Shown here: positions 47,908-55,404 of the stretch, in pieces | Layout: each line of letters begins with the position of its first letter | How positions within the stretch are numbered: position 1 is the first letter of the stretch | Source of the DNA: Kitasatospora phosalacinea | Lineage (GTDB): Bacteria; Actinomycetota; Actinomycetes; Streptomycetales; Streptomycetaceae | Length of the DNA stretch: 55,404 nt | NCBI RefSeq assembly: GCF_000717185.1 | Contig: NZ_JNYE01000041.1 | Location: 1 to 55,404, forward strand | Reading direction: 5' to 3' | Notes under the pieces: model-generated | Databases searched by the model: none | Told to the model about the DNA's origin: nothing | What the model saw: only the letters and a program-made list of their open reading frames with translations | Translations under genes and position numbers: made by a program

Positions 47908-48783
47908 ATGGCAACCACCGCCCCCGACCCCACCCGCGCCCTGCCCGTCGGCTCCGCCCGCGCAGCCTCCGCGATGGCCCTGCTCGGCGCGTCCACCGGC
48001 GTCAGCGCCGCCTTCTCCGCCTACCCGGTGGCGGGCGGCCAGACCCTGCGCTACGCCCTGGCCGCGGCGATCCTGCTGCCGCTGGCCCGCCGCCGCCCGC
48101 GGCTCTCGCACCGCCTGACCGGCCGTGAACTGCTCCTGCTGCTGGCCCTGTCCGGCACCGGCCTGTTCGGGTTCAACCTGCTGCTGGTCGCGGCGCTGCG
48201 GCACACCGACCCGGCGGTGGTCGGCAGCGTGGTCGGCTGCACCCCGCTGCTGCTGGGCGTCGCGGGCCCGCTGCTGGCCCGCCGCCGCCCGGCGGGGCGG
48301 CTGCTCGCGGCGGCGGCCGTGGTGGTGTGCGGCGCGGCGCTCACCCAGGGCTTCGGCCACGGCGACGCGCTCGGCCTGCTGTTCGCGACCGGGACGCTGC
48401 TGTGCGAGGCGGCCTTCTCGCTGCTGGCCGTCCCGCTGCTGCCGCGGCTGGGGCCGGTCCGGGTGTCCGCCTACACCACCGTGCTCGCGGTGCCGCTGTT
48501 CGCCGCGGCGGCCGCGCTCTCCCCGTCGGCGCTGCGGGCGCCCACCGGCGGGGAGTTGCTCGCCCTGCTGTACCTCGGGCCGGTGCTGACCTGCGGCGCG
48601 TTCCTGCTCTGGTACTCCGCGCTGGCGGTGCTCCCCGCGGACCGCGCGGGCCTGTTCGGCGGCCTGATCCCGCTCACCGCGACGCTCTCCGGCGCGCTCC
48701 TGACCGCGACCGCCCCCACCCCGCCGCAGCTCCTCGGCGCCGCGCTGGTCACCGCCGCCCTGCTCTTCGGCGCCACCACCTGA
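47908..48783 (+). CDS. DMT/EamA family transporter
   Basis: A 291-residue protein with ten hydrophobic segments in two EamA halves (about 20-145 and 150-290), ending GALLTATAPTPPQLLGAALVTAALLFGATT. Typical family pieces are AVVGSVVGCTPLLLGVAGPLLARRRP and AGLFGGLIPLTATLSGALL. EamA proteins export amino acids or other metabolites. Control by the divergent MocR protein suggests an amino acid, amine or vitamin B6-related substrate (inference). ATG 47908 is probably used in a leaderless mRNA, since the -10 ends 7 nt before it. The first transmembrane segment seems short (residues 22-42). Confidence 0.85.
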   Translation: MATTAPDPTRALPVGSARAASAMALLGASTGVSAAFSAYPVAGGQTLRYALAAAILLPLARRRPRLSHRLTGRELLLLLALSGTGLFGFNLLLVAALRHTDPAVVGSVVGCTPLLLGVAGPLLARRRPAGRLLAAAAVVVCGAALTQGFGHGDALGLLFATGTLLCEAAFSLLAVPLLPRLGPVRVSAYTTVLAVPLFAAAAALSPSALRAPTGGELLALLYLGPVLTCGAFLLWYSALAVLPADRAGLFGGLIPLTATLSGALLTATAPTPPQLLGAALVTAALLFGATT

Positions 48784-48969
48784 CACCCCCCCCGAACGCC
48801 CGCATCCCCGCACCCCCGAATACCGCCCGCGCCCCCGCACCCGCACCCGCACCCCCGAATACCGCCCGCGCACCACCCCTCCGTACACCACCGTCCCCCA
48901 CCGGCCCGCCACTCGTCCGGGCCGCACCCGTTGCCACCCCGCCGAAATGTCCGCTTAGGCTGGGCCGCG

Positions 48970-49827
48970 ATGACAGTCGACCGCCGCAGTGTTCTGCGTT
49001 CCGCCTCCCGCCTGGCCGCGTTGAGCGCCGCCGGCGGCCTCGTCGCCGCGTGCGGCGGCCCCTCCGACGGCCGCGGCGCGGGCGGCCCCTCGGTCGCGGC
49101 CCGTCCGCAGCCCGCGCACCTGACCGGGTCGCCGAGCCCGAGCACCTCGGCATCGCCCTCGCCGCCCCCGTCCCCGTCCCCCTCCCCGTCCGCGACCCCG
49201 TTCGCGCTGCCCCCGCTGGCCCCGGACACCCCGCAGGAGGTGGTGACCGGCCCGCACAGCAGGCCGCAGCTGGCGCTGACCTTCCACGGCCAGGGCGACC
49301 CGGCGATCGCCACCGCGCTGCTGGAGGCCGCCGAGCAGCGCGGCGCCCGGCTGACCGTGCTGGCGGTGGGCAGTTGGCTGGACGAGCAGCCGCAGATCGC
49401 GCAGCGGATCCTGTCCGGCGGCCACGAGTTGGGCAACCACACCCAGAACCACCTGGACATCTGCTCGCTGCCCGCGGACCAGGCCCGCGAGGAGATAGCG
49501 CAGTGCGCCCAGCGGCTGGAGCGCCTGACCGGTTCGATCGGCCGCTGGTTCCGGCCGTCCGCCGCGCAGTACGCCACCAGGACGGTCAAGGAGCAGGCGC
49601 AGCAGGTCGGTTACGCGCACGTGCTGTCCTTCGACGTCGACCCGCGCGACTACGCGGACCCGGGCGCGGAGACGGTGGCCCGCCGGGTGCTGCAGACGGC
49701 GGCGGCCGGTTCGGTGGTCGCCCTGCACATGGGGCACCCGGGCACGGTGACGGCGCTCCCCGCCATCCTGGACGGCCTCGCCGAGCAGGGCCTGCACGCG
49801 GTGACGGCTTCCGAACTCTGCGCCTGA
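48970..49827 (+). CDS. Polysaccharide-deacetylase-like lipoprotein with altered catalytic motif
   Basis: 285 residues. The N-terminal signal has a twin-arginine-like RRSVLR and a lipobox VAAC (Cys28), followed by a Pro/Ser repeat linker (SPSPSPSPS) to about residue 80. The NodB-like domain starts PQLALTFHGQGDPAIATALLEAAEQRGARLTVLAVGSWLDEQP. Motif 1 of active enzymes is TFDDGP; here it reads TFHGQGDP, so the first catalytic Asp pair is lost. Motif 2 (GHELGNHTQNHLDI, HTxNH) keeps its metal-binding His residues, and the C-terminal ALHMGHP is kept. It may have altered activity or only bind cell-wall glycans outside the membrane. A TAGGCT box ends 8 nt before ATG 48970. Confidence 0.85.
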   Translation: MTVDRRSVLRSASRLAALSAAGGLVAACGGPSDGRGAGGPSVAARPQPAHLTGSPSPSTSASPSPPPSPSPSPSATPFALPPLAPDTPQEVVTGPHSRPQLALTFHGQGDPAIATALLEAAEQRGARLTVLAVGSWLDEQPQIAQRILSGGHELGNHTQNHLDICSLPADQAREEIAQCAQRLERLTGSIGRWFRPSAAQYATRTVKEQAQQVGYAHVLSFDVDPRDYADPGAETVARRVLQTAAAGSVVALHMGHPGTVTALPAILDGLAEQGLHAVTASELCA

Positions 49828-49862
49828 GCCGCCCCGTTGCGGAACGTGGGATGCTCGACCGC

Positions 49863-50858
49863 ATGCGCTACATCTTCCTCGGCGCCGGCGCGGTCGGCGG
49901 CACCATCGGCGGCCGGCTCCACCGCAGCGGCCGCGACGTCCTGCTGGTCGCCCGCGGCCCGCACCTGGCGGCGCTGCGCGCCGACGGCCTGCGGCTGACC
50001 GTCCCGGACGGCACCCACCGGCTGCCGGTCCCGGCGGTCGGCGGCCCGGCGGAGGTCGAACTGACCCCGGACGACGTGCTGGTGCTGGCGGTGAAGACCC
50101 AGCACTCGGCGGCCCTGCTCGACGCGTGGGCGCCCCGCCCGGTCGCGGGCGGCGGGACGGCGGGCGAGCGGCTGCCGCTGGTGTGCGCGCAGAACGGCGT
50201 GGAGAACGAGCGCCTGGCGCTGCGCCGCTTCGCCCGGGTGTACGGGATGTGCGTGTGGCTGCCGTGCACCCACCTGGAGCCGGGCGCGGTCTCGGCGGCG
50301 GGCTCGCCCCGCTCGGGCGTGCTGCACCTGGGCCGCTACCCGCACGGCACGGACGACACCGCCACCCGGATCGCCGCCGACCTCGACGACTCGCACTTCG
50401 ACGGGTACGCCGTCGCGGACGTGATCGCCTGGAAGTACGCGAAGCTGCTGAGCAACCTGGGCAACGCGCTGGAGGCGGTGGCCGGTCCGATCGACGGCGA
50501 GCTGCGGATGCGGGCGTGGCGGCGGCTCCGGGCGGAGGGCGAGGCGGTGCTGGCGGCGGCCGGGGTCGCCTACCCGTCCGAGGAGGAGCAGCGGGCCAGG
50601 CGCGGCGACCGGGTGACGCTGGTGCCGCTGGAGGGGGCGGGGCGCGGCGGCGGCTCGTCCTGGCAGTCGCTGGTGCGCGGCACCGGCGACATCGAGGCCG
50701 ACTACCTGAACGGCGAAGTCGTCCTGCTGGGCCGTCTGCACGGCGTGCCGACGCCGCTCAACGCGGCCTTCCAGCGCCTGGCCGCCGCCTTCGCCCGCGA
50801 GGGCCGCCCGGCGGGATCCCTCCCCGACGCCGAACTGGCCGCCCTGCTCGAACCCTGA
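49863..50858 (+). CDS. Ketopantoate reductase (PanE/ApbA) family protein
   Basis: 331 residues from ATG 49863; ATG 49851 would add four. The Rossmann motif RYIFLGAGAVGGTIGGRLHRSGRDVLLVARG comes first, then VLVLAVKTQHSAALLDAW, VCAQNGVENERLALRRF and a C-terminal helical domain with WKYAKLLSNLGNALEAV (the catalytic-type Lys and Asn) and SSWQSLVRGTGDIEADYLNGEVVLLGRLHGVPTPLN. Family members reduce 2-dehydropantoate with NADPH for pantothenate synthesis, but the many paralogues in streptomycetes include other reductases. The conserved SS-x-x-DL of true PanE is replaced by SSWQSLVRG. No pan genes are near, so the substrate is open. Confidence 0.85.
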   Translation: MRYIFLGAGAVGGTIGGRLHRSGRDVLLVARGPHLAALRADGLRLTVPDGTHRLPVPAVGGPAEVELTPDDVLVLAVKTQHSAALLDAWAPRPVAGGGTAGERLPLVCAQNGVENERLALRRFARVYGMCVWLPCTHLEPGAVSAAGSPRSGVLHLGRYPHGTDDTATRIAADLDDSHFDGYAVADVIAWKYAKLLSNLGNALEAVAGPIDGELRMRAWRRLRAEGEAVLAAAGVAYPSEEEQRARRGDRVTLVPLEGAGRGGGSSWQSLVRGTGDIEADYLNGEVVLLGRLHGVPTPLNAAFQRLAAAFAREGRPAGSLPDAELAALLEP

Positions 50859-50893
50859 GTACCCGGGCGCCCGGCCGGGGGCCCGAGCGGGTG

Positions 50894-51712
50894 TCACGCC
50901 ACCGGGTCGTCCGGCCCGTACGGACGCAGCCGCAGCGTGCGGGCGTCGGTGGAGCGGATGGTGGGGGCGGAGGCGACCAGGGTCTCCAGGTTGTCGCGCC
51001 CGGCGTGCAGGAAGCGTCCGTGCAGCCCGTCGAAGCGGCCGCGGGCGGCGTCGACGGTGACGGCGACCATGTACGGGATGGAGCCCCAGGCCTTCATGTC
51101 GCGGAACATCTCCATGCCCGCGGTCATCTCGGTGGCGACCGCGCCGGGGCTGATGTCGAGCACCACGACGCCGTGCTCGCCGACCGAGTCGGCGATGTTG
51201 TCGGAGAGCTGCAGCAGCGCGCCCTTGGAGGTCGCGTAGGCGGTGTAGCGGCCGTCGGGGCGCAGCGCGAAGCCGCTGTTGAGGTTGATGACGCGGCCGC
51301 GGCCGCGCCGCACCATGCCGGGCAGGACGTTGCGCAGCAGGTTGTAGGGGCCGCGCAGGTTGGTCTCGACGACCTGCCACCACTGGGCGGGGTCGGTCTC
51401 CCAGATCGGCACCTCGGCCCGGTCGACCTGCCCGGCGTTGTTGACCAGCAGGTCGACGGGGCCGAGGTCGCGCTCGATCGAGCGGACGGCCTCCCGGACG
51501 GCGCCGGGTCGGCTGACGTCGGCGGTGACGGCGACGCCGCGGGCGCCGTGCCGGACGCACTCCTTGAGGGTGGCGATCAGCCTGTCCTGGGTCCGGCCGA
51601 CCAGGCCGACGGCCATGCCCTCGGCGGCGAGTCCGACGGCGATCTCGCGGCCGATGCCGCGTCCGGCCCCCGTGACCAGTCCGACCTGTCCGGCGAGTGA
51701 TCCCGTCCCCAT
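50894..51712 (-). CDS. Short-chain dehydrogenase/reductase (SDR) family oxidoreductase
   Basis: A 272-residue classical SDR. The cofactor motif is GLVTGAGRGIGREIAVGLA (TGxxxGxG), followed by DLLVNNAGQVDRAEVPIWE (NNAG), INLNSGFALRPDGRYTAYATSKGALLQLSDNIA with Ser, Tyr and Lys of the catalytic site, and SPGAVATEM. The VGLVGRT after strand beta-2 suggests NADP(H) use. It ends in a short Arg/Pro tail. Start is ATG 51712 with GGAGGGAG upstream; the longer frame to 51910 is not supported. Substrate unknown. It converges with the ketopantoate-reductase-family gene and diverges from the 3-hydroxybutyryl-CoA dehydrogenase gene. Confidence 0.9.
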   Translation of the reverse strand: MGTGSLAGQVGLVTGAGRGIGREIAVGLAAEGMAVGLVGRTQDRLIATLKECVRHGARGVAVTADVSRPGAVREAVRSIERDLGPVDLLVNNAGQVDRAEVPIWETDPAQWWQVVETNLRGPYNLLRNVLPGMVRRGRGRVINLNSGFALRPDGRYTAYATSKGALLQLSDNIADSVGEHGVVVLDISPGAVATEMTAGMEMFRDMKAWGSIPYMVAVTVDAARGRFDGLHGRFLHAGRDNLETLVASAPTIRSTDARTLRLRPYGPDDPVA

Positions 51713-51951
51713 CTGCCTGCTCCCTCCTCCGGCTGGACCTCCGCATTGTGGTCTCCGCCCGGGGGCGCACGGGGGAGCGCGCGCGGCGCACTGCCGACAC
51801 TCACCCGTTCGGCCCAGCCGCCCGGCGGGCCGCCGTCGGCACGCACCGATGTGAACGGGCGTTAAGGCAGGTAGTACCGTCGTCCGGGCGGGCCACGGCG
51901 CCCGCGACACCCGGCCGGGTGACCCCCGGCTCCGTCCCGAAGGGCATTTGA

Positions 51952-52818
51952 GTGAGCGACATCGCGCGCGTCGGAGTAGTCGGCTGCGGCCTCATGGGGT
52001 CGGGCATCGCCGAGGTCTTCGCCCGTTCCGGCCTGGACGTGCTGATCTCGGAGGCCAGTGGCGACGCCCTGGAGCTGGGCCGGACCCGGCTGACCAACTC
52101 CCTGGAGACCGCGGTGCGGCGCGGCAAGCTGTCCGAGGAGGACCGGGACGCGGCGCTGTCCCGGCTGTCGTTCACCACCGAGCTCGCCGACTTCCACGAC
52201 CGCGACCTGGTCGTCGAGGCGGTCGCCGAGCGCGAGGACGTCAAGGTCAAGATCTTCCAGACCCTGGACCAGGCGGTGACCCGCCGGGACGCGATCCTGG
52301 CCTCCAACACCTCCTCCATCCCGATCGTGAAGCTCGCCGCCGCGACGAGCCGCCCCGAGCAGGTCATCGGCCTGCACTTCTTCAACCCGGCGCCGGTGCA
52401 GAAGCTGGTCGAGGTCATCCCGACCCTGACCACCTCCGCCGAGACCACCACCCGCGCCGAGCAGTTCGCCGTCGAGGTCCTCGGCAAGGAGCCGATCCGC
52501 GCCCGCGACCGGGCCGGCTTCGTGGTCAACGCCCTGCTCGTCCCCTACCTGCTCTCCGCCGTCCGGATGTTCGAGTCCGGCGTCGCCACCGCCGCCGACA
52601 TCGACAAGGGCATGGAAGCGGGCTGCGCCCACCCGATGGGCCCGCTGCGCCTGTGCGACCTGATCGGCCTGGACACCATCGTCTCGATCGCCGAGTCGAT
52701 GTACGACGAGTACAAGGAGCCCCTGTACGCGGCCCCGCCGCTGCTCTCCCGGATGGTCGACGCGGGCCTGCTGGGCCGCAAGTCCGGCCGCGGCTTCTAC
52801 GACTACACCGCCTCCTGA
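51952..52818 (+). CDS. 3-hydroxybutyryl-CoA dehydrogenase
   Basis: A 288-residue member of the short 3-hydroxyacyl-CoA dehydrogenase group (PaaH/Hbd/FadB2). It opens with ARVGVVGCGLMGSGIAEVFARSGLDVLISE (NAD-binding GxGxxG and acidic end of strand 2). The catalytic His-Glu pair is in VIGLHFFNPAPVQKLVEVI. NTSSIP and GFVVNALLVPYLLSAVRMFESG are conserved, and it ends MVDAGLLGRKSGRGFYDY. It oxidises (S)-3-hydroxybutyryl-CoA to acetoacetyl-CoA, serving fatty-acid breakdown or the ethylmalonyl-CoA/butyryl-CoA supply of streptomycetes. Start is GTG 51952. Confidence 0.93.
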   Translation: MSDIARVGVVGCGLMGSGIAEVFARSGLDVLISEASGDALELGRTRLTNSLETAVRRGKLSEEDRDAALSRLSFTTELADFHDRDLVVEAVAEREDVKVKIFQTLDQAVTRRDAILASNTSSIPIVKLAAATSRPEQVIGLHFFNPAPVQKLVEVIPTLTTSAETTTRAEQFAVEVLGKEPIRARDRAGFVVNALLVPYLLSAVRMFESGVATAADIDKGMEAGCAHPMGPLRLCDLIGLDTIVSIAESMYDEYKEPLYAAPPLLSRMVDAGLLGRKSGRGFYDYTAS

Positions 52819-52947
52819 CCTGCCGCCCTCCCCGACCGGCCACTGCCACTGCCGCCGCCGCCCACGGCAACCGACCGCCGGCCACCGACCGCTCCGACTT
52901 CGTGACGCGAGCGGTCGGCGCCCCGCCCGCCGCGCACGCGCGGCAGC

Positions 52948-53343
52948 TCAGGGGCTGGCGTAGCGGGCGATGTCGGCGACCCGGCAGCTGACCGGGCCGT
53001 GCGGGTCGGCGGTGCCCTGGGCGTGTTCGAGGGCGTCCTGGCCGGGCGGAAGGGCGGTGGCGGCGGCGACGCCCTCGGTGACGGGGCGGCCCTGGCCGTC
53101 CTCGAAGGCGATCTGCACCACGTAGTTGCTGGTGGTGGCGGTGTGGTTGGTGATCCGGACGGTGGCGGAGGGCCACTGCAGGTCGTCGTCCACCTTGCAG
53201 GAGGTCACCTCGACGTCGCCGAACGCGGCCCGCCCGGCGTCGTCCGCGCCCGGCGCCCGGCCGTCCCCGTCCGACCCGCAGCCCGCCGCCGCCGACGCCA
53301 GCACGGCGGCCAGGCAGGCGGTGGCGATCGCTCGGATGCGCAT
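52948..53343 (-). CDS. Small putative lipoprotein
   Basis: 131 residues from ATG 53343 with GGGGAGA just upstream. A signal peptide ends in ASAAAGC, with Cys22 as the likely lipidation site. The mature domain has a beta-sandwich pattern (FGDVEVTSCKVDDDLQWPSATVRITNHTATTSNYVVQIAFEDGQGRPVTEG and ALPPGQDALEHAQGTAD, then VSCRVADIARYASP). The 'ATVRITNHTATTSNYVVQIAFED' style resembles extracellular FxLYD-like domains seen in many actinobacterial lipoproteins. Two mature Cys residues may form a disulfide. Function unknown. Confidence 0.75.
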   Translation of the reverse strand: MRIRAIATACLAAVLASAAAGCGSDGDGRAPGADDAGRAAFGDVEVTSCKVDDDLQWPSATVRITNHTATTSNYVVQIAFEDGQGRPVTEGVAAATALPPGQDALEHAQGTADPHGPVSCRVADIARYASP

Positions 53344-53585
53344 GGTCTCCCCTCGGGCCGGACACGGGTCGTGGCCGACGCTACGAGCCGCCGGGGCCGC
53401 CCGCCCGGGATGTGTCCGATCCGTAATAACCTTGCGGAGCAAGTGTGTTGACGGTGCGTCAGCGAATGAACGGCGGCCCGCCGGACGGCCGGACCCGCCC
53501 CGTGTCCCGCCCGGACCGGCCCGCCGCCGCCCGCGCCCCGGAAAAGCGCTGGCCACCGGGCCCGCGGACGGCCATGCTGGGGGCG

Positions 53586-54077
53586 ATGGAGATCCGCGAA
53601 GCAACCCCCGAGAGCTGGGCCGCCGTCTGGCCGTTCTTCCACCGCATCGTCGCCGCCGGTGAGACCTTCACCTACCCGGTCGACCTGACGGCCGACGAGG
53701 CCCGCGGCTGGTGGGTGCTGCCCGCGCCGGACCGCACCGTGGTCGCCGTCGACGAGGCCACCGGCACCGTCCTCGGCACCGCCAAGATGAACCGCAACCA
53801 GGCGGGCAACGGCGCCCACGTCGCCAGCGCCAGCTTCATGGTCGACCCGGAGCACGCCGGGCGCGGCACCGGCCGCGCCCTGTGCCTGGAGGCCCTGCGC
53901 TGGGCCCGCGAACGGGGCTACCGCGCCATGCAGTTCAACGCCGTGGTCGCCAGCAACGCCCCGGCCGTCGGCCTCTACCGCTCCCTCGGCTTCGCGGTGG
54001 TCGGCACCGTCCCCGAGGGCTTCCACCACCCCCGCCTCGGCTACGTCGACCTGTACGTCATGCACCGCCCGCTGTAA
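53586..54077 (+). CDS. GNAT family N-acetyltransferase
   Basis: 163 residues from ATG 53586 (ATG 53574 would add four). It starts MEIREATPESWAAVWPFFHRIVAAGETFTYPVDL. The acetyl-CoA core is VASASFMVDPEHAGRGTGRALCLEALRWARERGYRAMQFNAVVASNAPAVGLYRSLGFAVVGTVPEGFHHPRLGYVDLYVMHR. The GETFTY segment and the FNAVV-x-N-x-PAVxLYxxLGF ending are typical of one family of streptomycete acetyltransferases. Substrate unknown. A CATGCT box ends 7 nt before the start. Its last 20 bp overlap the 3' end of the opposite-strand MFS gene. Confidence 0.87.
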   Translation: MEIREATPESWAAVWPFFHRIVAAGETFTYPVDLTADEARGWWVLPAPDRTVVAVDEATGTVLGTAKMNRNQAGNGAHVASASFMVDPEHAGRGTGRALCLEALRWARERGYRAMQFNAVVASNAPAVGLYRSLGFAVVGTVPEGFHHPRLGYVDLYVMHRPL

Positions 54078-55308
54078 CCGCCCCCGCCGTCCCTGCCGCA
54101 CCCGCCGCCCGTTCCGCCCCCGCCGCCCGCCCCTCCCGCACCACCGCCGGGCGCGAGAGCACGGTCACCAGCAGCGAGGCCGCCGCCAGCGCCCCGATCG
54201 CCCAGCGCACCTCCACCAGCTGCGCCAGGGCGCCCGCCAGCGCCGCGCCCACGCCCTGCCCGGCGATCCGGCCCGCCGACTCCACGCCCTGCACCTGGCC
54301 CCGCCCGGACGCCGGGGTCAGCGCCAGCAGCCGTTCCTGCAGCGGCAGCGTCGCCGCGAACCCGACGCCCGCCACGCCCACCGCCAGCGCCGCCGCCCAC
54401 ACCGGCGGCCGGGCCGCCAGCAGCAGGAACGGGCCCGCCAGCAGCAGCCGCAACCCGTACGCCAGCCGGGCCCGCCGCGCCGCGTCCAGCAGCCGCCCCA
54501 CCAGCAGGCCGCCCGTCAGCATCCCGGCCGAGCCCGCCGCCAGCAGCGTCCCGGCGGCGCCCGGCGCGTACGGCAGGAACAGCGCCTCGCAGCCCACCAC
54601 CAGCCCGTTGGGCACCCACAGGTTCAGCAGCAGCGCCCGCCGCCCCGGGCGGCCCAGCAGCTCGACGTTGCCCCGCCAGGTCTCCCGCAGCCCGGGTCGG
54701 CGCGGCGGCCGCACCGACCGCTCCCGCACCGTCGCCGCCACCACCGCCGTCGCCACCACCGCCGTCGCCGCCGCCGTCAGCGCGGCCGCCGCACCCATCA
54801 GCTGGTACGGCGACAGCACCGTCAGCAGCGCCCCGCCGAGCGCGAAGCCGAGCACCGCCGCCCCGCCCGCGGTGACGTTCAGCAGCGACCGGGCCGGCGC
54901 GTAGCCCTCCGGCGGCACGATCTCCGCCAGCAGGCCCATCCGCGTCCCCGTGCCGAGCGACTGGAAGAACCCGACCGCCAGCAGCAGCGCGAACCGCGCC
55001 GCCAGCGGCAGCCCAGGCACCGCCTGCGCGGACGTCGCCGCCAGCGCCAGCAGGTGCAGCACCACCAGCGTCCGGCGCGGCCGCTCCCCGTCCGCGGCCG
55101 ACATCAGCGTCAGCGCGCCCAGCAGCGCCGCGAACGACGCCCCGTACATGCTCACCGCCGTCAGGAACGGCGACCCCGTGCGCGCCTGCACCAGCACGCC
55201 CAGCGCGAACCCGGACAGCGTCCCGGCCCCCGCCAGCAGCGTGGAACCTGCGTACAGCCCCGCGAACTCCCGCTGCCGCAGCAGCGCCAGATATCCATGA
55301 CCAGTCAT
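54058..55308 (-). CDS. MFS transporter
   Basis: A 416-residue membrane protein with about twelve hydrophobic segments. It begins GHGYLALLRQREFAGLYAGSTLLAGAGTLSGFALGVLVQARTGSPFLTAV, the usual start of drug-exporter-like MFS proteins in actinobacteria. The second half has GMLTGGLLVGRLLDAARRARLAYGLRLLLAGPFLLLAARPP. A central loop (VRERSVRPPRRPGLRETWRGNVELLG) is cytoplasmic and basic. The C-terminal 30 residues are Ala/Gly-rich. I chose ATG 55308; the weak GAGG upstream is separated from it by a T-rich run, which is unusual here. Substrate unknown; efflux is likely. Confidence 0.87.
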   Translation of the reverse strand: MTGHGYLALLRQREFAGLYAGSTLLAGAGTLSGFALGVLVQARTGSPFLTAVSMYGASFAALLGALTLMSAADGERPRRTLVVLHLLALAATSAQAVPGLPLAARFALLLAVGFFQSLGTGTRMGLLAEIVPPEGYAPARSLLNVTAGGAAVLGFALGGALLTVLSPYQLMGAAAALTAAATAVVATAVVAATVRERSVRPPRRPGLRETWRGNVELLGRPGRRALLLNLWVPNGLVVGCEALFLPYAPGAAGTLLAAGSAGMLTGGLLVGRLLDAARRARLAYGLRLLLAGPFLLLAARPPVWAAALAVGVAGVGFAATLPLQERLLALTPASGRGQVQGVESAGRIAGQGVGAALAGALAQLVEVRWAIGALAAASLLVTVLSRPAVVREGRAAGAERAAGAAGTAGAVTAGGA

Positions 55309-55404
55309 GAAAAAAGCCTCCGACGCTGCCGCGGGCGCGTTCGAAGGCTGACATCGAGAACATAGCACCCACCGCCCCGCCCCAGCCCCGCCCCGCCCCC
55401 GCAC

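Overview
The window is very GC-rich. It carries the argCJBDR–argGH cluster, a metNIQ transporter, cobalamin genes and many single-domain regulators in the arrangement typical of a streptomycete chromosome, so I read it as core-to-near-core DNA of a Streptomyces or Kitasatospora type actinobacterium. Start codons are often GTG. Several genes have a TAGNNT-type -10 element only 6-9 nt before the start codon, which suggests leaderless or nearly leaderless mRNAs. I see no rRNA, tRNA, CRISPR array, transposase or phage gene.

Left part (1-12.5 kb): small unknown proteins, a leucine-rich-repeat-variant (LRV) protein, two acetyltransferases, a SpoU-type RNA methyltransferase, and a cobalamin block on the minus strand (cobL, then a fused BluB-CobT protein with a ~600-residue low-complexity N-terminus, then cobA/cysG-like). 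12.6-16.3 kb: a methionine-type ABC importer (metN-metI-metQ) with a 28-codon Cys/Arg-rich leader ORF upstream, and an acetyltransferase ending in a strong terminator. 16.5-18.2 kb: a berberine-bridge-type FAD oxidoreductase and an element bounded by inverted repeats. 18.2-26 kb: arginine biosynthesis, with paired ARG boxes in front of both argG and argC.

The most interesting region is 27.9-33.4 kb. A LacI-type regulator diverges from ribokinase, a two-component LLM flavin monooxygenase, a flavin reductase, a stand-alone riboflavin kinase and a PnuC/RibM-type vitamin transporter. This gene content matches the riboflavin-catabolism genes (rcaA, rcaB, rcaD, rcaE) described from Microbacterium maritypicum, here with an importer and a regulator. 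The inferred sequence is riboflavin uptake, phosphorylation of part of it to FMN, reduction of FMN, cleavage of riboflavin to lumichrome and ribose, and phosphorylation of the ribose. A perfect 20-bp palindrome sits directly downstream of the proposed promoter and is the likely operator.

Right part (33.5-55.4 kb): two more beta-propeller-like proteins, a second LRV protein with a cysteine-rich insert, an erythromycin-esterase family protein divergent from a double-MerR regulator, an orphan FabF-type ketosynthase, a WYL regulator/VOC pair, an RlmG-type methyltransferase, a rhomboid protease, a MocR regulator/DMT exporter pair, a polysaccharide-deacetylase-like lipoprotein, a ketopantoate-reductase family protein, an SDR, a 3-hydroxybutyryl-CoA dehydrogenase, a small lipoprotein, an acetyltransferase and an MFS transporter. 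Many of these sit in divergent regulator/target pairs with visible inverted or direct repeats between them.
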